From the NCBI GenBank assembly GCA_014338405.1, contig JTDE01000167.1, positions 182,876 to 246,875 on the forward strand: a DNA stretch of 64,000 bases. Reading direction: 5' to 3'. The translations under genes were made by a program, and so were the position numbers. Positions within the stretch are counted from its first letter, which is position 1. Each line of letters starts with the position of its first letter. The stretch is from Paragonimus skrjabini miyazakii. Its lineage: Eukaryota; Platyhelminthes; Trematoda; Plagiorchiida; Troglotrematidae. Below the pieces are notes generated by a model. It was not told the origin of the DNA, searched no databases, and saw only the letters and a program-made list of their open reading frames with translations. This document shows positions 47,290 through 59,397 of this stretch, piece after piece.

Positions 47290-48530
47290 GCGTTACAGTC
47301 CTCTCGGACATCTCTCACATACACTCACACAGGTTAGCATATATGTATTTATTAGTATGAGCTCACTTTTGCCGTTGTCACTATGTATGTTTATCAGTTG
47401 TATCAGTCTGAAGTCACAATATGGCTAGCATGCTGTATATCAGTTTTTTCATTCAATTTTCTTCTCTTTTGCCTTCGCAACTCTCCGAATAAACACTATT
47501 CCTCGACTAATAAAAACGCGGAAACACAGTACACCTTTTCCTCTCCTTTTTAGCCTATGAACATATGACTTATAACGATTGTAAATCTGTTGCATCACTC
47601 GTACTGCTTTACACACTAAATTGTTTCAAAATTTTCTGAGGTCTTCATATTCTGACACCGAAGTGAATTAGATTTCAAGATGTATTAACCACGTTGTTGT
47701 TAAAGCCTACAATGATCCCAGAAGACAAACCGATTTTTCATTCTTGGTTCATCAGAGAACAAGTTAATTACAGTAAATGTCAGTCAGTTTTTAATATGTC
47801 AATATCTGTTGGACAAACCAAACAGATTCGATGGATGTGTAACTTTTCTACACAGTCCTAAAAAGAAATAAACAAAAGACCGGAAAACGACGTCATGTGC
47901 TCTACGCAATCGAAAAAGCAAGCATGAATAAATGGATGACCGTTCAACTATCTGACCAAGAGCAACTAAGGGATATTGCACGTAATGTTCAATGTATGTA
48001 CCATTTATGTCAGTCATACAGAGGGACTATAGAGTCCTGCAAAATCCATCACACCTGCAGTTGATCATGCAAACCAGTCTAGGTGAGTCGTGCTTACTAG
48101 CACAAATGCACAATAGAGGAGTAAGGAGCACACAAACGTGTCATGTTGCTTCTAGCCCTTTTGTTGAGCACATCTTGGATGACTGGTGATTTCTGTAGAC
48201 AATCTCAAAATCTCACCCTTTTGCAATGTCTACTAGGGTAACTAAAGCAACTTTAGATGCCGCGTACATGCAATACTCGTGCAAATGTTGACCGGAAGTG
48301 AAGAGCTTACTAATCCGGCGAAATCGTTCACAGCTGTGAAGTTCTGACATCAAACCGCCACCGTTTAAATAAAGGCTACCCTGAGACTTACATGCTGTGC
48401 ATCTCTGTTAACTACCAATCTGGACTAGCATTCCCCGTTTCAAGCAAAATGAGAACAGTAAACTACACGATGTATTATTCTGTGGATCTTGTCGCATCTC
48501 ATCAAATGCCTTTCTATATTGTTGATTGAA
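47290..48530. other. no gene recognised; weak exon candidate
   Basis: A 69-nt segment at 48014-48082 lies between catttatgtcag and CTAG|GTGAGT and is open in phase 1-1 (VIQRDYRVLQNPSHL in the middle). With no recognisable domain it is noted here and not called separately. Confidence 0.35.
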
Positions 48531-48534
48531 ACAA

Positions 48535-50000
48535 ATGCAGAAGGAAGACATGTTGCGATGTGTTAACATTTCGTTTACCCACATCAGTTACAAATGTAAA
48601 ACATGCGAGCTATATATGACACACAAATAGAGGTAGATAGGGTATGGACAGGCACACAGTCACACCACGTATTATGTGCTCATCACCACGGCAAACCTAT
48701 GGGTTGCTCCAACCACTTTTGTGCACATAGCGCCGGCTGGTGAGTTCTGCTCAAAATAGCTTCGTTAAAAGCCGGCAACTTTAGGTTTTGTTGACGTAAC
48801 AATATTTTGAATGAGTTAAGTGGATCAACTTGGTGACCTGTCGTAATGAGATGTCTGGCCATCGATGAGGCGGGGTTTCGCGAAACGGATTCATCGATTT
48901 GTATTTGATGTGTCGAGTTGCCTTAACCCGTACGGGACGTGTTCTACCACTCGCTGAGATAGCCGTCAGTTTATATGCCTACGTAAACGTCATCGCAACT
49001 GCAAGTAAACTGATAGACAACATAGGAGGCAGAATAGCCAAACAAACTGCGTTTCCGATTGTACAGAACTGGCCCTTTTTATCAATGTCCCTTTGGTGGT
49101 TTGAACCAGGGGTAATTGTGCAACCGCATACGTACAGGATAGAGAACTTTAATTTGTACCCGAGATCACTTGCCAGGTGATCCCTTCTGAATTGTGGAAA
49201 TAGAAACAAATCTCTCTTCTGAACTGTTTGAACTGGTGCATTGCACTTGTTCCTCTTGCTGCGAATCTCTAAGTTTTTCAGGAGATCCCTTTTTCAGCAT
49301 TTCTTGCTCTGTCTGCAGCTTATCAGGGGTGTAAATACGCGTGGCTCTATGAAATAGGGTTCCGACCAAATTCCATTTGTATGTTATCGAAACAAAGCCA
49401 GAGAATTGAAGATGTTATCTGCTCCGTGTTGCTTTGCAATGATCCGATCGCTGTAAAGTTCAATTCATACGCCTGGTGATGAGTACACCTGAAAAAGTTA
49501 AGATTCCTTTTGATTCCCTTTTGTGATAGAGTTAAGAAGGTTAAAAACAAATCATAGTGATTAGTATCCATAAAAATTCAAAATATTATCAACACACCGT
49601 TTGTACAATAAGGCTCTGGCAATATTATCTGGGACTTGCCGTTCTATCATTCCCAAGACTTCCGCTAATGTTGGATCTAACGGACTACCCATAACCACTC
49701 CGTCTACTTGTCCATACTAAAATCCTTCGAAAGTGAACCTGATATTTCCTGTACAGAGTATGATAAGATCCTTAAGATTTTTAAGTGGAATATCCATATC
49801 ACAGTTTCGGCTAGAAATAAAATCACATAAAATCTCAACCGTCTCACGAAGGGAAACTTTGGTATTAATTACTTCAGACTGAGGACCAAGTTTTGTTACT
49901 AGCAGATGGTTGGTTACCATAGTATCTACCATGCCAGTGGACAAAACGTGTAATTTAGAATTTTCGTATTCTTTCTTCCAGCTCATTCTGGTAGACAACT
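48535..50000 (-). pseudogene. Penelope-like retroelement B, same family as element A
   Basis: Minus-strand reading keeps more RT than element A: KVSLRETVEILCDFIS, PLKNLKDLIILCTGNI and VDGVVMGSPLDPTLAEV, then a catalytic-site remnant CVDN (49585-49596) where YVDD is expected. The linker TLFHRATRIYTPDKLQ and a badly eroded GIY-YIG part (48700-49060) follow. The 3' ends of A and B match over 200 bp (agaaggaagacat... at 48551 and 11675). Breaks: TAG replacing Gln in front of VDGV, frameshifts after VDN and in the linker, and loss of both catalytic RT residues in CVDN. The RT is incomplete upstream of about 50000. Confidence 0.85.
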
Positions 50001-50913
50001 GTTCTCAAAGAAAAAACAATTCATTTTTTTCGATTTAATCTGTCTTGTGTTATGGCAACACGCTCAGTAAGCAAGTCCATCTAAACGCGTGGCTAGCAGT
50101 GTTCGTAAAGGTGCAGAGCCATATATGTTATACAGTGATTAGGCGATTAGACTGATTCCAATCACAAAATAAACACCACTCAGGTTGAACTACCACTGTT
50201 ACCACCGCTACAACATGATATGCCTATAGGTTCCAGATAAAGTATGTGACACGGTCCAGTTGCAACATCTGACAGCATCTCTATCATATCCTCATGGGGT
50301 CCAGAGTTCGATTTCAAAACAAAACTTTAGATATGCTGAAGTAAGGCAAAAATGCACTTGAGTAGTCCAATAAAGTCATCATATCATACGAACTACCTAC
50401 ATTGGCATATATATATTTATGGCATTTTATATGACATTTTACAAATCCGATAAAAACCAACTGCCATAGTGTTTATAAGAAAACTTTTCTAATTCCGTCA
50501 TCGCATTATCATAAGATGACTAACCAGAACATCCGGTGGGCAGTCCGTAAAAATACCCGTTACTGGGATGTAATTTCTGACCAGGCTAGCAAACTATAAT
50601 TTTCGGATCGATTAAAACAAGTGAAACGTGTTTCATCACAGTATTCTGAAAGTATCAGTACAGTATTCATCGGTCTGTATTGCGGAAGTAGGGTTCTACT
50701 TGTCAATCCTGGTAGAACGGAAAGGTGTAGGAAAACAGGACCAGTGAAGGTAATAGTATATGTTTGTTGTAGTCAGTTGCTTTTGGTCATTATTTGACCC
50801 TTTACCTGAGCAGTCCGCAAAGCCATCGATGTTAGTCACCTAAACTGATGCGAAATCGGATGGCATATGTCCGAGAAAGTTGGTAACCGTTAGCTATAGT
50901 TAAACTGTCATAA

Positions 50914-50956
50914 GTTTTGATGATTTTGATGTTTTGATGTCTTGATGTTTTTGATG
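50914..50956 (+). repeat. TTTTGATG-type degenerate tandem repeat
   Basis: About five units of TTTTGATG with one-base length changes (ttttgatgattttgatgttt and onward). Confidence 0.85.
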
Positions 50957-52183
50957 ACATCTGCAATCAAACGTCCCCTTGTATTCCCAAATTTTTGTTT
51001 AACTTCAAACTGAACAGTACTTATGCTTGACCCCATTTTTTACCTTCAGACGTATCAGCAACACCTTCAAATTATCAGTAACTCGCGCCCCTCATTTTCT
51101 CACGATTAGAAAAAATTCTGTTTTGAAAGCGTAGCGTCCTTAATAAAGATTACTACCAAATATCTGAAAATTGTTTCCAACTCTTGAATTCTCAACTGGT
51201 TTTACGTATATCAGAGAAAATTTTCATCATTCATTAATAACGGCCATAAATAACTTTGCTACACTGATTAATTTGCTGATGTCTAAACTTTGATTGAAAA
51301 ACAAAACCTCAAGAACTATTTTCTCAAATTATTTTAAATTCGGATGTTTTTCATTAACACGCTTGACTACGTTTTTCGAGGCATTGACTTTCTAACTGTT
51401 CTCAGTAGGATGATTATTGGTTCGCTCTCTTGACCGAAGATGCTTCATGTCCATTCAAGTGATCTCTGTTGTGCGTGATCTGACAGATTTTATTTCTTGC
51501 TGCAAAAATGATTGACAGTGCAGATGGAACTTGGCGTAGCCAAACCCTTTTTTATGTGAAGTTTTAAGTGTAAACATTTTATTTTTCACGCTGACGAGCC
51601 ACAGTTGTGACTGATAACTTCCCGGGTAACTGAATAAGTAAATGCTCACATAAATTATGAATTCAGCATGCCAATGTATTAATGACTGCAGAGGGTACTG
51701 TTTCATATCGAGTTATAAAGTTTCATCTGGTCATTACGAAGTTGATTCGATCTTGTGACAAAAGCTACAGACAATTACGCAACAAATACCATACTAATTG
51801 AACAAATCTTATTACCTGTAAGCAGATTTGTCTCAATTCGGTCTCTTTCAAAGTTCTTTAAGTTCTTTCGGCCAACGGCCAACTCAATAAGAACGCTTGA
51901 GAAACGCTTTGGAGGTTCTGCACTATCTAATGGCTTGGGTTTTTTAAACGACCAATGACGTCGAAGCGGGCAGTAATGCATCAGCGCCTACAATCAGATT
52001 CTATTTTGTTACACTTACTTTCCTGTTAACTTGTTTGAGCTACTTTTCGTTTGATCTGACAAAGTAGGCTACGGTAACATTATGCACGAACAGTTAAGCA
52101 GGAATATTGTCAATCTCTTCATCTGTGACGATAAAGTCCTTAAACGCTTGAAAAAGTCAAAGGGGCTGTCAAAAAAGCCGTGA

Positions 52184-52205
52184 GGGTCAGAATGCAATCT
52201 GACCC
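52184..52205. repeat. perfect 8-bp stem hairpin
   Basis: GGGTCAGA, loop ATGCAA, TCTGACCC. It is not followed by a T-run, so it is not a Pol III terminator; role unknown. Confidence 0.7.
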
Positions 52206-55200
52206 AGAAGGACAGGCAACAGTAAAGTAATTATTAATTTTCTATAGATATCTAACAAAAAGGAATAACCTTAATTTATAGCTTGTTACCCACCAACAGA
52301 CTGTCTCTTATTGACCAAAAATGAAAAATTAGGCGTAAATCGGTAGGTAAATGCGTAGACAGAACTTCTATGTAGTTAAACTATGTTCATCTTGGAACGT
52401 ACTACCTAACTCTGTGGTCACAGTTGACTCGAGGAAGATTACCGGAATACCAGTTTATCATCGCTTACTCGAGAATTAACCGGTACTCTATTTCTCTTGA
52501 GCACCCACAGGTCAGTAGAAAAGCATATTTCTGTTCGTATATATGCCTTCTCTTGCCAATCGTCTATATGGGTGTGTGCCAATTTTTATTGCTGTCTGAT
52601 TCTATGTTCGTCGCTGGTATCAGTATGCTGGTACATACAACCTGTTACATTTTGTTTTCTGACCCTACAGATGTTTTTCCTGTCTTCCAAACGTTCGAAT
52701 ACTTTATTCTCCGAGCACTGCAGAAGCAGAAAAGAATAAGAGCTTGATCTTTCTCGTTCCTTTAAACCTATAAACCTGTGCACCTATAAACGTCAGTCTT
52801 ACTCCTGGTGTGTGCTACAACTTCGCCTTATAAAAGGTTTGGATTCGCTCTCAGTTTTGGGTAAGACTTTGCTGATGACAAAACCGATGGTGAAGGTGAT
52901 TTACTCTATAAACTACGCATTCACACTTCTGGAGTTGATGTGAGTTTCATGTCAAGCGTTTCAAAGTAATCTGATGTTTGGTACAGCGTTTACAAGTACC
53001 TCCTATTTTCTAGGTCTTCGACACAAGTGAATCATACTTTCTGACGGCATTAGAGCATTCCTCAGAAATAACTTATCAGTGATAATCCAATCTGTGCTCG
53101 GCGATAAAGCTAGGTTATACAACTCTACTGCATTGTCTCTAGCTCTTCAAAGTTTACCTTGCGACATGTCTAACTACATCGCAATAACTCAGTTCTAATA
53201 TCCTGTTAGCATTGTGACCAAGTGGAGCTGTGATTTTCTGAGTGTGTTCCACGTCGCTGTCATTAAGGCGGGTATAAATATGTTTGTATAGCTGGTTACT
53301 TACTCAGTCTTAGCATGGTCCTCTACGTATTGATACAGTCTGGTTTCGATGGTGCCTTAAAAATTTACCCAGCAGAATAAAAATTTCGGCGTTTACCCAG
53401 CGGTCTGTGAAAACGAAGTTTCAGGAGAAATAGGTACTCCCATTAAATCTAAAATTATGTTCAATGTTTTTTCAAGTCTATGTTGGTCATGCTATGGATA
53501 AAAGATCTGTAGATTCAACCGAACAAACGGCCAAACAACTGAGCGACGCCAACGGTTATCCAGGCTAACTCGAGGTCATGGAATCACTTGAACTTATGAG
53601 GATTATATGTCATAGATTCTAACTCATTTGCGAGTTAGTCTTGCCATTCATTTCAGACTCAATGGAGTCCATAGATCAGTGCCGATATTAGCAACACTAA
53701 CTGCATCTTCTTAGAAACTCAGTTTACCGCAGGCCCCTGTATGGTACTATAATTTTATTGGGTATAGTAAAGTAAGTAGTATGTGCTCAGTGGTTAAAAT
53801 TCACCGTAATTACACAACCGATTTCGTGGTTATGGCCAGTAATCATGTATACGTATCCGGTGAACTTCGAACACACATCTTACTATCAGAACGGTTGTAG
53901 ATTCCAAATCATTTGTGAGTTATGTTTTGTAACTGGGATCCTGTTGAGTGACAACAACCACGAAATCGGTCGTGTGCTTCCGGCGAAGTTTAACCATGGT
54001 ATTTACTTTACCATAACTCTTGTTACGTGTGTTATGTTAAATAAAGACCAATACTTCTTTTTCGTCTATTATTCTATGATTACTGAACACAGTAAGATTA
54101 GGAGCGAACTGTTTTTGCCACTATTTTTTTTAGCCCTAATCAATGTTTCCATTATTTTCGATTCAACTAAGTTTCCCAATCTGTAGGTAGTTTATTGACA
54201 GCTACAATGTGATGAAGACTGAATTGATCCAAAAACAATACTTGGAGGCGACTTTATTTACTAAGAGGAACTTCACAAGTCATATGTTTCAGGAGATTCC
54301 GTGAACGAAGAAACCTGAGCTAGTGTGTTGCTGTATGCTTTGATGCTTCTATCACTTACTGGAATGACTACTATTCGAGTATTTTTGGGCTTCCAATATT
54401 ACTTTGAACGTTTTCAGTTGCGTGTGCATTGTGTTCAAAGCACCCATGGTAATATTTCTGATAGTCCCATTCCATTGTATACTTCTGGCAATCTTCCCTT
54501 GTGTATATCCTTCTGTTTTGGTTAGGCTACTACTTTGTGGTTTCCGAGCAGGAGCTAAAACTCACTCCATGCCCCGATAACATGGCATGTTTTATTATGT
54601 ACACACTAGTTTCCAGGATCGATAACAATATACGAGACCAACGTACTGAATTTTTACTTTCGATTCTGTACGTGTTTCGGCGGTGAGTTCGACGTGACTC
54701 GAATACGAAAACTTCTCATAATACGTTTCATTTTCCCCACCCGGTTCTGGCATCCCGGGTTTTGACAGAATGACACTGAAATCCAACAAACAAACAACCG
54801 GTGTAGGTCGAACTGTGTGAGCTCGTTTCACTAAACCTGCAAATAGAAAGGTTGCTTCGATAACCAAAGTAAACTTATTGAGTCTAATTACGTCAGTCAG
54901 AACGGACAAATTAATACATTAGCCGTCAAATTCGTATCCTCCTCGCTGGTGCCTGGCAGACAACTATCACTGACGTTGTGCACTACTATCGTTAAGACAG
55001 TTATGCCGATTTTAATAACAGGCTCGTAAACATAGGCATTCCAGTATGCTTCGTGTCATATTAGATAAAACCACTGTTTTAACAGCCGGAAAGTTGGAAA
55101 TATCGTCAAAGTACAACCAGGAACGCTGGACACGATGTGGTTTAGTAGTCATGTATGCGCAGCTGTATTCACAACGACTTAACCAAGTTATCGTAGCCAT

Positions 55201-55504
55201 AGCCCGTTACAGGCGCACAGCCCATCAAATAGAAAGCTTGGGTGTCAAGCTGTCCTAAAATTTCGAACCAATAAATGAGGACACAAGATATACGAGTTTT
55301 TCAAATTTTCACCGACTACTGTAAAATGAGGAAAATTGCCTTATCAAAATCCTGCAACTGTTACAGAGAGAAGTTATCCCTTAAAGAGCAAACAAACATA
55401 GTTATTAGTGTCAGCGAACACCACATTTAAGCATATCGTAGTGCAAAAGTTGACTTGAAAATACCTCTACGTGAATGTGACAAATTATGTCAATTTCGCC
55501 TTTG

Positions 55505-56010
55505 ATAACATACAGTTGATCGTAGCTGTCGCATCCCCATAGACTTTCCAGTCGGCCCCATCAGTAATCTAAAATATCGCCTAGCAGGTTTAATGAGATC
55601 GGAGATCTCGACCTGTCTAGGAAGTCCTAATCGCGGGGTTATCGATTGGAGTTAACAGACAGTAACTGTGTCTCCTCTCGAGGCGATCGGGCAACCTGAT
55701 CCTTACTCACAAGCGAAAGTGGTTGAGTGTTCACATATGATAATTCGGTCGTGCCTAACGTGAGGTCAATGGCGCAGTGGTAAACACGGTTGCCTCATGA
55801 ACAGCATGTCCGTGGTTCAAGTCCCGGCAGTGGCGATGATATGCACTACTGACGGGCTCTAATGAGAGCGAAACTCGAGTCTAGTGCTTCTTTTCGAAAG
55901 GGGCCGACTGGAAAGTCTATGGGGATGCGACAGCTGTGATCAATTGTGAGTGATGTTCAACTTGAAATTAACCAAATCCCCGACTACTCATCAGTAATAT
56001 AACATACAGT
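55505..56010 (+). repeat. Sm-alpha-like SINE, copy 8, complete insertion with 12-bp target-site duplication
   Basis: ATAACATACAGT occurs at 55505-55516 and exactly again at 55999-56010, flanking the insert 55517-55998. Inside, the first 44 bp (55517-55560) are the reverse complement of the element's own tail around 55903-55950. The plus-strand unit then runs: 5' body; gaggcgatcgggcaacctga; pre-tRNA segment; A-box TGGCGCAGTGG (55770-55780); B-box GGTTCAAGTCC (55814-55824); hammerhead (55843-55887); tail; CATCAGTAAT. Target duplication plus Pol III boxes make it a retroposed SINE mobilised by LINE machinery in trans. The inverted 5' end fits twin priming. Confidence 0.9.
55843..55887 (+). ncRNA. 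hammerhead ribozyme, copy 8 (one core substitution)
   Basis: Stem I GCACTA/TAGTGC, core CTGACGG, stem II GCTCTAATGAGAGC, GAAAC (55870-55874), minimal stem III around TCGA, triplet GTC (55879-55881). Only A9 of the core deviates (G instead of A); G8 and G12 are present. This is a type I fold with an open stem I. Reduced or no activity is expected from the A9 change. Confidence 0.85.
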
Positions 56011-56184
56011 GCCTGATAGAATGTGTAGTTGTGGTCCTCAATTGTTTACCGAGTGTGCTATTTAGATTAGGAACGTTTCATTGCTCAACAAAATGACGCC
56101 ACCATCGCTTAGAAATTTCAACGCATAGGGGTGAGCATTGTGGCTGCTGAATGTCAATGAATTTCCACCTTTATGTGAAGTGAT

Positions 56185-56335
56185 TTGTTGACCCTTTGAC
56201 TTGAAATCTGATTGGCTACGCCTTGTTGTCTTTGGCCCTTTGGCCTGATGTTTAATTGGATGTACCTGACCTTTAACCGTTGGACATTTTGACCCTTAAT
56301 CTGATTGGTTGCTTGTTGTCGTTTCTAAAGCTCAA
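56185..56335 (+). repeat. degenerate internal repeat (TTTGACC / CTGATTGG units)
   Basis: Three imperfect units alternate a tgaccctttgac-like and a ctgattgg-like motif, each followed by a ttgttgtc stretch (two clear occurrences). It lies just beyond the 3' end of the minus-strand PLE at 56.5 kb and may be its 3' untranslated region; that link is inferred from position only. Confidence 0.5.
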
Positions 56336-56479
56336 CTCGGTCAATCGTATTTTCTTCTGACGTTCCATGCAGTGGATTGTCGACTGTTGATCTTAGGCTG
56401 TTGATATGTTCATGTTTATCCTTTGATTCTTTGTTGGTATTTGATTATGACCACGTTTGTGTCTGTTTATGCTTTCCCT

Positions 56480-58470
56480 TTGTGTGTGTTCGTTGATTTA
56501 TCGAACTAATCGACGATTACCAGACACCGGGAAATTCTTTCGCGTGTTCGGTGTTTGCTTGAGCAAGGGATACTGTTGTTTTTTGTTTAGCTGGCATCTA
56601 GTTTGGTCATCATGGACAGAAATCATTGGCAGTGATCCTTGACAGAATTCGCGTACACAGCTGTCACCCGATTCGGCCGATGTAATGCTGTTCGTAGCCA
56701 TAACATTTGATTTTGTATATTACGATTTTTTATACTTTAACTTGGTTTCCACATTATGTTGTACATGATTGTGATTGTTCTATGTGATACCATGGAGTCT
56801 TGTGACCGTAGGAGTCGTATAGTTATCTCTAACATGTTTCTGGTATATAATGCAGTAATCAATTCTGCTGGCTCCTCTGTACACTATGAGTTTTTGTTCT
56901 TTTACAGTAGGCTGCGCCTGACGAGAATGCATAAATATCCTTTGAGAAACACCTGACAGAGATACTTTTCATGCCTCATACTAAGTTATGTGGTACCACA
57001 AAGTGTTTCTGTTCTGTTAGGCGGAGTTTGGATTCAGCTGCTTTTTTCGTCATTTGTGCGATTATTATGAAAGCCGAGACATTTTTCTGCATGTATTTGC
57101 TTTTGGTAAACCGAGATCCGTAGTGTTTCACTAGGTATTCTGCTTGCTAGAACATTCAAGAAAAGCAGCATGTTTTCGTTTTCTATCTTCACGGTAAATT
57201 TAATACAGATAGAAATGTTGAATAGATCATGTATGTTCTCTATCTTGGAACGTTTGTGTAATATAAATGTATCATCCAAAAGTTATGTTCACCGATTTCG
57301 AATAATCTTCCCCATCGTCATTTTCTTTATTATTTATATGACTGTTTCATTGATAACTGCAAATCATCATATCCTCATCATCATCATCATAGACAGCAAT
57401 ACATCAGTGATTCACACTGATGCTTAACTGCCACAAAACCATGAAGAAGAAGAAACAAACCCTGTTTAGGAAGAGAGAAGAAAAAAAAGGGAAGGGACCT
57501 AACCACTAAAAAAGAGCTACGTCTACATTCAAACATACCAACATCAAGGCGCCTACACCTTGCAGATAACTGCAAATCCCAGTTGTTCATAGATTTGGAA
57601 TGATTTTACGTAGATGTTATGGTTTCAGTGATTCATGTGGTCGGAGTTGCTCGCTCGGTGATTCTTACAGCGTTTCTTTAGGCACATCAATGTCGACTAC
57701 TATGAAGAACACTGTGATGTTGACTGAAGTCATGGTTTCGTCTTTCTCCATTTTGACATATTTCAGTTTCGTTGGGAAGTGTTAGACATTACTAATAGAC
57801 CGTTATGTCTTATCAGAGAGGTATTGCAGTCGTTTTCACAAGCATTTAGCCAGATTGCATGTAGAAGTTCCAGACAGGCATACTAACAGTTGTAGTGGGG
57901 AATCTTCCTTGTGTACTTTCGGTGGTTCGTTTGCTTGTATTTTTTAACATTCTTGCTTCCTCATTCTGAGGCGCAATTTCAAGCTCCCTGACTACACCTT
58001 TGACTTTCCTTGTCCGTTCCAGAATTTTGTGTCAAGTAGTTGGGTCACTGAGTAATTGTTTTGCATTTCTGGTATGATCTGTTTAGTCTTTGACGGTGGT
58101 CATTCATCTCTTGTTAGCTGGTAGAATGATGACGCTTTCATCTTTTCTTAAATTATTCAATGCCTCCTTTTTGGCTCCGGAAACATCCTGTTGCCAGTCG
58201 GTTCTTCGACGAGAGTTTGTCGGATTTGTTGTTGTGTTTCTCACTGAATGCTCTGGTCTGACCAAGTTTTCTTCGTTTTTGCTCCCCTTGTATGGAAACT
58301 GAGTTCTTTAACAAGTTCGTTTTTGAATAACGACTGCTTTGGTAAGCTCTTTATCCAGACGTTGCTGTTGGTAATTGCATCCTTGTACGTCTATTTTACT
58401 AGCTTTATTTCAGCCCAATTTTCTCTTTCTACCTGGTGGTTGCGACCAATAGCTCCCTCAAGTTAATTCA
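56480..58470 (-). pseudogene. Penelope-like retroelement C, a different PLE family, heavily decayed
   Basis: Minus-strand reading from right to left. An N-terminal region has KKEALNNLRKDESVIILPAN (58111-58175) and KQLLSDPTT (about 58040-58070), the PLE block ahead of the RT fingers. The RT palm remnant is MDDTFILHKRSKIENIHDLF (57220-57279), with the Tyr-Val of YVDD lost, followed by FTVKIENENMLLFLNVLASR. The GIY-YIG endonuclease has EQHYIGRIG, then a TGA where Arg is expected, then QLCTRI (about 56645-56705), and ends NTEHAKEFPGVW near 56540. Several stops and frameshifts break the remnant. The YVDD-TFI and KIENIHDLF wording sets it apart from elements A and B. Confidence 0.8.
57375..57390 (+). 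repeat. (TCA)n microsatellite inside PLE C
   Basis: Just over five TCA units within the decayed RT of element C, in place of conserved RT sequence. Confidence 0.9.
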
Positions 58471-59395
58471 CATCTGATTGTATAATTATTGGGTCACAAT
58501 TTTCTATTTTAGTTTTCACAATATATTGTGTTTCTTAAACATATTGTGAGTTTCCAATGAAAGATGACACTTTGCAGACGTGTTCACAAATGCACCAAAA
58601 TAATCTTAGTACGATAACTCTCAGTCATGGTTGAGCGACTACCTTCTCATTTGCATATATTCTGAGTAAAATTTCTGAACTTCATTCTAAACCTGCGGAT
58701 GGCATGCCACCTCAACATGCTGACTGTGTTGTGCGCCTACAACTAATCACGGATACGGTGACCCACATAATTCCTTGTGATTAAAATTGAGAATGAATGA
58801 TCATGGGGTACTGTAGTTTTCCGTTGGCGGATTGTTTTAAATGACATCCCGAACTGTCGTACCGGTAGCATAGATGGGTGAGTTGATATCACACAAGTAA
58901 GTGGTAGAAACCCATTTTTAAGAACACAACACTGTGACTGAAATGACCGCCAGAAAGGCAAATTAGGGGGCAAATCCGGTAGCGGTTTCTGGTATATGCT
59001 CTTGTGCAGGCCGGTTTTTCAATGATAATTTGTATGCTGACCAGACCTGCTACACGAATTTGCATGGTTGTTGTTCCCCAGCAGATTACCTCAAGCTGAG
59101 CAGTCTGTTAGTAGGATAGTCCAGCATGAATACCTCCAGGCCAAGTGCCACTATTCTTTTCTACCGTTCACAGAACATAAGATAACTAATCGATAAAGAA
59201 TGCAGAGGGAACTACGCAAATAAACGTATTATCTACTGTTAACAGACTATCGAAGCACATCAGCCTAGTTGTTGACAGCCGGTGAGAATTGGCCGCCATA
59301 ATTCTGCTTGGTTATAAGCATAGACGGAGGTAATATGCACTAAAGTTAAAATATATTTGTCTAAGGCAGTTTGACGTGCATTATTTAAGCTTCTG
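58471..59395. other. no gene recognised
   Basis: A spacer between PLE C and the 3' end of the LINE. A minus frame at 58743-58973 is unassigned. Confidence 0.45.
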
Positions 59396-59397
59396 GA

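Larger units (their letters stand above)
50001..55504. other. no gene recognised
   Basis: Only small structures were found: a TTTTGATG-type repeat (50914), a hairpin (52184), and palindromic motifs at 53618-53637 (CTAACTC/GAGTTAG) and 53818/53958 (an arm containing CCGATTTCGTGGTT and its complement). The frames at 52424-52747 and 53845-54186 (107 and 113 codons) are hydrophobic, with no assignable family. Confidence 0.45.
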
